Source: DATBLE01 sp046734335 (GTDB lineage: Bacteria > Actinomycetota > Thermoleophilia > Gaiellales > Gaiellaceae). From it: DNA of 61,298 nucleotides. The stretch covers positions 1-61,298 of the forward strand of contig JBKPRA010000022.1 in NCBI GenBank assembly GCA_046734335.1. The letters are read 5' to 3'. How positions within the stretch are numbered: the first letter of the stretch is position 1; each line of letters starts with the position of its first letter. The notes below the pieces were generated by a model. The model did no database searches and was not told the DNA's origin. It worked only from the letters and a program-made list of their open reading frames with translations. Positions 56,790 through 61,298 of this stretch are shown here, piece by piece. The position numbers and the translations under genes are program-made.

Positions 56790-57505
56790 GCCGCCATCGC
56801 CTCGTGGACGAGCTTGCGGGCGACCTCGGTCTTGTAACCGGCCGGGGCGAACAGGTCCCCGACGGGATCGAGCGGGCCGCCGTCCCAAAGCACCGGTGTC
56901 GGCCCGACACCGCCGAGCGCGACCCGATCGCCGGCCCGCGCGACGCAGACGACCGCGAAGTCGCCGTGCCGGTGAGCATGCTCGAGGAACCTTCCCGGCC
57001 CGGCGGGCTCGGGAAAGCGCACCTCGACGAGCAGCTCACCCGGCTCGAGCGCGGTCGTGAAGACCGACACGAAGAACTCGTCCGCCGGGATCACCCGTCG
57101 GCTCGTGACGAACTCCGCCCCGAGTGCCAGGGCGCACACAGGCAGCTCGGCGGTCGGGTCGGCGTGGACGAGCGAGCCGCCGACGGTCCCGCGGCAGCGG
57201 GTGGCGGTGTGGCCGACGTGGCCGAGCGCCTCGCACAGCAACGGGAAGGCGGACGGCGAGTGCTCGAGATCCCACTGCGTCGTCATCGCGCCGACGACCA
57301 GCGCGTCGTCCTCGATCCGGATTCCCGCCAACTCGTCGATCGCGGCGAGGTCGACGAGCCCGGCTGGGCGCGCGAGCCGGAAGTTGAGCATCGGCACGAG
57401 GCTCTGACCCCCGGCGAGCGGCTTCGCGTCCTCATGCTCCGCCAGCAGAGCGAGCGCTTCGTCGAGCGCCGTGGGCCGGAAGTACTCGAACGGTGCGGGC
57501 TTCAC
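56786..57505 (-). CDS. Molybdenum hydroxylase FAD-binding subunit (second system)
   Basis: This 239-residue FAD subunit has PLAGGQSLVPMLNFRLARP and TRCRGTVGGSLVHADPTAELP as the two FAD loops. It is shorter than most members (270-290), ending soon after the core, with a truncated C-terminal domain. GTG at 57505 overlaps the large-subunit stop as GTGA. Carries electrons from the 2Fe-2S subunit to an acceptor. Confidence 0.92.
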   Translation of the reverse strand: MKPAPFEYFRPTALDEALALLAEHEDAKPLAGGQSLVPMLNFRLARPAGLVDLAAIDELAGIRIEDDALVVGAMTTQWDLEHSPSAFPLLCEALGHVGHTATRCRGTVGGSLVHADPTAELPVCALALGAEFVTSRRVIPADEFFVSVFTTALEPGELLVEVRFPEPAGPGRFLEHAHRHGDFAVVCVARAGDRVALGGVGPTPVLWDGGPLDPVGDLFAPAGYKTEVARKLVHEAMAA

Positions 57506-59901
57506 GAGCGGGCGAGCTCCCAGAGCCGTGCCGGCGTCAGCGGCAGGTGGTCCGGCTTCAGCCCGAGCGGGCGGAGGGCGTCGGCGACCGCGTTCGCGAT
57601 CGCAGCCGGTGCTGTCTCCGAGGACGACTCGCCGCAGCCCTTCGCGCCGACGGGCGTGAACGGGGACGGCGTCTCCACGTGTGCGGTCGCGATCCGCGGC
57701 GCCTCGGCCGCGGTCAGGCAACGGTAGTCGGCGAACGTGCCAGTCAGGAACTGGCCGTCCTCGTCCCAGCGGAACTCCTCGAGCAGAGCGCCGCCGAGCC
57801 CGTGCAGCGCCGAGCCGTACGTCTGCCCCTCGACCAGCTTCGGGTTGATGATCGTCCCGGCGTCGCTCGCGGAGGCGTACTCGAGGATCGTCACGCCCCA
57901 CGTCACCGGATCGACCTCGACCGCCACCACCTCGGCGACGAACCCGTACGCATGCGACGAGTTGATCCGGTCGTCGTCGGTCGGCGGCGCCGACGTCGGC
58001 ACGTGGAAGACCTCGGAGGCCTGGATGCCTGCGCTCATGCCCTCGGGGAGGCCGTGCGGGTCCCAGTGGGCGACACCGGCGATGCGGCGCAGCGAGACGC
58101 TCCGGTCGGGGGAGCCCTTCACCCGCACCTGGCCGTCGGCGAGCTCGAGGTCGTCGGACGAGGCTTCGAGGAGGCTTGCGCCGATCTCGAGGATCTGTCC
58201 CCGGACCACGCCCGCTGCCTTGTGCACCGCCCCGGCCGCGATCCCGGCGAAACGGCTCGAGTACGACCCGGACGAAACCGACCAGACCGAGGTGTGGCTG
58301 TCGAAGGCGTCGACGGTGGTGACGTCGTCTGGCGTCAGCCCGAGCTCGTCCGCCACCACCTGCGCGACCACGGTCTCGTGGCCCTGGCCCTGCGGCGCAG
58401 TGCCCATCGTGACGACGACTTTGCCGCTCGAGCTCACCCGCAGCTGCGCCCAGTCGGCTGCGCCCGACTTGGGGTTGTAGCCCGGCGCCTGCCGGACCTC
58501 CGGCGGTAGCGCCACTGTGATGTAGCCCATGTTCGAGATCGAGGGGTCGACGGCGAGAGCAATACCGACGCCGACGAGCCGCCCTTCGGCGCGCGCCTCG
58601 GCCTGCTTGGCGCGCAGCTCGTCGTAGCCGGCGGTCTCCAGCGCGAGCTCGAGCACACGCGGGTAGTCGCCGCTGTCGTAGACGCCGCCGGTCGGCGTCT
58701 CGTACGGGAAAGCGTCGGCCGGAATCAGGTTGCGCCGCCGGATCTCGGCCGGATCGAGGTCGAGCCGAAGCGCCGCCTCGTCGAGCGTCCGCTCGGTCTC
58801 GAGGTAGACCTGCTGGCAGCCGTAGCCTCGGTTCGGGCCCGTCGGCACCTTGTTCGAGACGACGTCGACGAGGTGGAGCTCGACGTCGCGCACGCGGTAC
58901 GGCCCGACGTAGTTGCCCAGCGGCCGGTAGGTCGTGGCCGGTTCGGGCGCGCGGACGTACGCGCCGAGGTTGTCGACCACGTGCGCGCGCAGGCCGATGA
59001 TCTCGCCGTCCTTCGTCAGCGCCAGCTCGCGCGTGCCGACGCGGTCCGGCTGGTGAGAAGAGGCGATCAGATGCTCGGCGCGGTCCTCGATCCACTTGAC
59101 CGGGCGTCCCGCACGCATGGCCAGCAGCCCGACCACGGTCATGTACGGGAAGAGCGACGACTTGATCCCGAAGCTTCCGCCGATGTCCTTGGGGACGATC
59201 ACGCGCAGCTCCTCCTCCGGCAGGCGCAGCGACCGCGCCAAGACCGGCAGCAGCGTCATCGGGCCCATGAAGTTCGCCCACATGGTCAGGAGACCCGAGG
59301 CGGGCTCGAAGTCGGCGACGACCCCGTAGGTCTCGATTGGCGTCGAGCTGTAGCGCTCCCAGCGAAGCGTCTCCGTGACGACGAGGTCGGCACGCGCGAA
59401 CGCACCGTCCGGGTCGCCGTAGCGCAGCGTCCGATCGACGACCACGTTCGAGCCGACCTGTTCGTGGAGCAACGGCTTCGCGGGGTCGATCGCGTCCTCG
59501 ACGCTCACGACCGCGTCGAGCGGCTCGTAGTCCGCGACGACCAGCTCGGCAGCGTCCTCGGCGAGGTAGCGCGAGTCGGCCGCGACGGCCGCGACCGGCT
59601 CGCCGGCGTACCGGGCCCGGTCGACCGCCATCGCGTAGTAGGCGAGCCGGTGCGTGATCCCCGCGGCGAACGGCTCGGTCAGTTCCGGAAGCTCGGGACC
59701 TGACAGCGCAGCTGCGACACCGGGTGCGGCGAGGGCCTCGGCCACGTCGACCGAGCGGATCCCAGCGTGCGCCCAGGGCGACCGGGCGAAGGCGACGTGG
59801 AGCGGGTCGGCAACGGGAACGTCGTCCACGAACTGCCCGCGACCGGTGAGGAGCGGCAAATCCTCACGGCGGGGGATCGACCGGCCGACCCAGTTTCTCA
59901 T
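57502..59901 (-). CDS. Molybdenum hydroxylase large subunit (second system)
   Basis: This 799-residue Mo-cofactor subunit of the xanthine dehydrogenase family has GRSIPRREDLPLLTGRGQFVDDV at the N-terminus, then KDIGGSFGIKSS, the active-site loop PNRGYGCQ, PQGQGHETV and the catalytic Glu in AKGCGESSS. Neither CO-dehydrogenase loop type is present. Because a hydantoinase B gene is directly fused to it by an ATGA overlap, a role in a nitrogen-heterocycle or amide pathway is likely. ATG 59901 is chosen for that overlap. Confidence 0.92.
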   Translation of the reverse strand: MRNWVGRSIPRREDLPLLTGRGQFVDDVPVADPLHVAFARSPWAHAGIRSVDVAEALAAPGVAAALSGPELPELTEPFAAGITHRLAYYAMAVDRARYAGEPVAAVAADSRYLAEDAAELVVADYEPLDAVVSVEDAIDPAKPLLHEQVGSNVVVDRTLRYGDPDGAFARADLVVTETLRWERYSSTPIETYGVVADFEPASGLLTMWANFMGPMTLLPVLARSLRLPEEELRVIVPKDIGGSFGIKSSLFPYMTVVGLLAMRAGRPVKWIEDRAEHLIASSHQPDRVGTRELALTKDGEIIGLRAHVVDNLGAYVRAPEPATTYRPLGNYVGPYRVRDVELHLVDVVSNKVPTGPNRGYGCQQVYLETERTLDEAALRLDLDPAEIRRRNLIPADAFPYETPTGGVYDSGDYPRVLELALETAGYDELRAKQAEARAEGRLVGVGIALAVDPSISNMGYITVALPPEVRQAPGYNPKSGAADWAQLRVSSSGKVVVTMGTAPQGQGHETVVAQVVADELGLTPDDVTTVDAFDSHTSVWSVSSGSYSSRFAGIAAGAVHKAAGVVRGQILEIGASLLEASSDDLELADGQVRVKGSPDRSVSLRRIAGVAHWDPHGLPEGMSAGIQASEVFHVPTSAPPTDDDRINSSHAYGFVAEVVAVEVDPVTWGVTILEYASASDAGTIINPKLVEGQTYGSALHGLGGALLEEFRWDEDGQFLTGTFADYRCLTAAEAPRIATAHVETPSPFTPVGAKGCGESSSETAPAAIANAVADALRPLGLKPDHLPLTPARLWELARS

Positions 59902-61298
59902 CGGTCGATTCTTCCCCACCCGCCGCCTCCCGGTGTCTCGACCCTGACCACGTCTCCCGGCTCGAGCCCGCGGGTCGTCTTGGCCGGCACCTCGTGCCCG
60001 TTCAGGAGGTTCCTGCCAGGTCGCCCGGGACCGCCACCGTCCAGGCCCAGCGGCGCGTGACGCCTCCGGTCGGTGAGCAGGGAGAGCATGGCCGGCTCGA
60101 GCACCCGGACCTCGCGCACGAGGCCGTCACCGCCACGGCGCCGCCCGCGGCCGCCGGAGCCCCTTAGGAGTTCGTAGCGCTCGATCCGGAGCGGCAGTTC
60201 GAGCTCGAGCGCCTCGACCGGCGTGTTCAGCGTGTTCGACATGCCGACGTGGACTCCCGATGGACCGTCCCCGAGCCGGGACGCGCCCTGGCCGCCGCCG
60301 AGCGTCTCGTAGTACGTCCAGCTCGAGGTGCCGATGACAACGTTGTTCATCGTCCCCTGCCCCTGTGCAGGGACATGGGCGGCCTGCGCGAGCGCGAGCA
60401 GGACCGTGTCGGCGATCCGCTGACTGGTCTCGACGTTGCCGGCCACGACCGCCGAGGGAGCCCGAGCATCGACCAGGCAGCCCTCGGGCGCGCGGATCGT
60501 GATCGCCGCAGTCAGCCCGGCATTGACCGGAACGTCCCGGCCGAGCGCAACCTTCACCGCGAAAATGCAGGCCGCCCGCGTAACCGCGAGCGGCGCGTTC
60601 ACGTTTCCGGCCGCAGCCGGCGCCGTGCCCTCGAAGTCGATCTCGATCGAGTCGCCGGCGATCGTGACTGCAACGGCGATCCGCAGGTCGTCCTCGACCA
60701 CGCCGTCGCCCTCGATCTCTCCCTCGGCCCGGTAGCGGCCGTCGGGGAGGCGGCCGATCGCCTCGCGGGCGCGGCGCTCGGCGTAGGCGATGATCTCGTC
60801 GAGCGCGGCGAGCACCGTCTCGCGCCCGTGCCGGGCCGCGAGCTCGACCAACCGTTCGCCCCCGAGGCGGTTGGCGGCAGCCTGCGCGGCGAGGTCGGCC
60901 CGGCGAAGCTCGGGTGTGCGGACGTTCGCGAGGATCACGCGGAGAATGTCCTCGTCCAGGGGGACAGGCGGGACGATCAGGCCCTCCTGCCAGATCGAGG
61001 TCGAGCCGGCGGGCATCGAGCCGGGCACGATGCCGCCGACGTCGGAGTGGTGGGCGCGTGTGCAGGCGTAGCCCACGATCTCGTCGTCGAGCTGGAGTGA
61101 CGAGACGAGCGTGATGTCGGGCAGGTGCGAGCCGCCGGCGAACGGGTCGTTCAGCACGAACACGTCGCCGGCGCGAGGGTCGCATTCGATCACGGCGGCG
61201 ACCGATTCCGGCATCGCGCCGAGGTGGACGGGGATGTGCTCCGCCTGCGCGATCATCCGGCCGCGCTCGTCGAACAGCGCGGTCGAGCAGTCGCGGCG
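59898..61298 (-). CDS. hyuB: Hydantoinase B / oxoprolinase-type subunit (5' end cut by window edge)
   Basis: At least 467 residues of the HyuB family are visible, in an uninterrupted frame from the right edge (RRDCSTALFDERGRMIAQAEHIPVHLG). The family segments VFVLNDPFAGGSHLPDITLVSS and VVIGTSSWTYYETLGGGQGASRLGDGPSGVHVGMSNTLNTPVEALE are present, with a glycine/arginine-rich LLRGSGGRGRRRGGDG near the C-terminus. With an HyuA partner it would open hydantoin, oxoproline or acetone-type rings using ATP. The partner gene is expected beyond the right edge. It leads the second molybdenum hydroxylase operon. Confidence 0.92.
   Translation of the reverse strand, partial: RRDCSTALFDERGRMIAQAEHIPVHLGAMPESVAAVIECDPRAGDVFVLNDPFAGGSHLPDITLVSSLQLDDEIVGYACTRAHHSDVGGIVPGSMPAGSTSIWQEGLIVPPVPLDEDILRVILANVRTPELRRADLAAQAAANRLGGERLVELAARHGRETVLAALDEIIAYAERRAREAIGRLPDGRYRAEGEIEGDGVVEDDLRIAVAVTIAGDSIEIDFEGTAPAAAGNVNAPLAVTRAACIFAVKVALGRDVPVNAGLTAAITIRAPEGCLVDARAPSAVVAGNVETSQRIADTVLLALAQAAHVPAQGQGTMNNVVIGTSSWTYYETLGGGQGASRLGDGPSGVHVGMSNTLNTPVEALELELPLRIERYELLRGSGGRGRRRGGDGLVREVRVLEPAMLSLLTDRRRHAPLGLDGGGPGRPGRNLLNGHEVPAKTTRGLEPGDVVRVETPGGGGWGRIDR

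Overview
The window is 61.3 kb of very GC-rich, densely packed bacterial DNA with many GTG and TTG starts. It carries several xanthine-dehydrogenase-type molybdoenzyme operons, luciferase-like (LLM) monooxygenases, branched-chain-amino-acid-type ABC transporters and amidohydrolase/FAH-type catabolic genes. Many genes appear to be leaderless, with a TAnnnT box about 6 bases before the start codon. Together this suggests a soil actinobacterium, most likely class Thermoleophilia (Gaiellales/Solirubrobacterales relatives). That placement is inference from gene content, not from a marker gene. No rRNA, tRNA, CRISPR array, IS element or phage gene was found. Both ends cut through genes: a cupin on the left and a hydantoinase B subunit on the right.

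Layout: (1) 1-7.1 kb holds a cupin and a divergent PadR regulator with twin palindromic operators, an M29 aminopeptidase, a phosphoribosyltransferase, a GGDEF/HD-GYP membrane protein, an FMN-dependent 2-hydroxyacid oxidase and superoxide dismutase. Translationally coupled to the oxidase is a 74-residue SelW/Rdx-type protein whose redox motif reads Cys-Pro-Val-UGA. It is very probably a selenoprotein that ordinary ORF calling misses. (2) 7.3-11.3 kb holds an aldo/keto reductase, an ornithine-cyclodeaminase-like protein, a PLP dehydratase, a peroxiredoxin and a bicupin. (3) 11.4-16.7 kb is a complete five-gene LIV-type ABC operon with a strong hairpin after the binding-protein gene. (4) 16.8-25.2 kb holds a small DUF3303-like protein, a class V aminotransferase, a decayed M23 peptidase gene, a three-subunit molybdenum hydroxylase with a CoxG-like protein, and a large secreted protein. 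(5) 25.3-36.9 kb is a catabolic stretch: LLM oxidoreductases, a deleted FAD monooxygenase, M20 and M24 proteins, a FAH-family enzyme, a homocitrate-synthase-like aldolase, an MFS exporter, a flavin reductase and a phytoene-desaturase-like oxidoreductase.

(6) 37.0-48.6 kb holds a second LIV-type operon that meets, tail to tail, a five-gene operon made of two ketopantoate-reductase-like proteins, an M24-fold protein with altered metal ligands, an LLM protein and a guanidino-modifying-superfamily enzyme. This operon is a candidate for an undescribed catabolic route. (7) 48.6-53.7 kb is a threonine operon (hom-thrC-thrB) extended by a small-molecule kinase, a PPOX protein and a rhodanese. Two of its junctions appear to use CTG start codons inside CTGA overlaps. 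(8) 53.9-61.3 kb holds dinB, a DUF1932 dehydrogenase, a DUF4232 secreted protein, and a second molybdenum hydroxylase operon headed by hydantoinase B.

Most operons use 4-base NTGA overlaps, so translational coupling is the rule here. Shine-Dalgarno-led genes are the minority: binding proteins, the secreted protein, SOD, the cupin, the DUF3303-like protein and the GGDEF/HD-GYP protein. No intergenic gap exceeds 300 bases apart from the pseudogene stretch near 18.4-19.1 kb.
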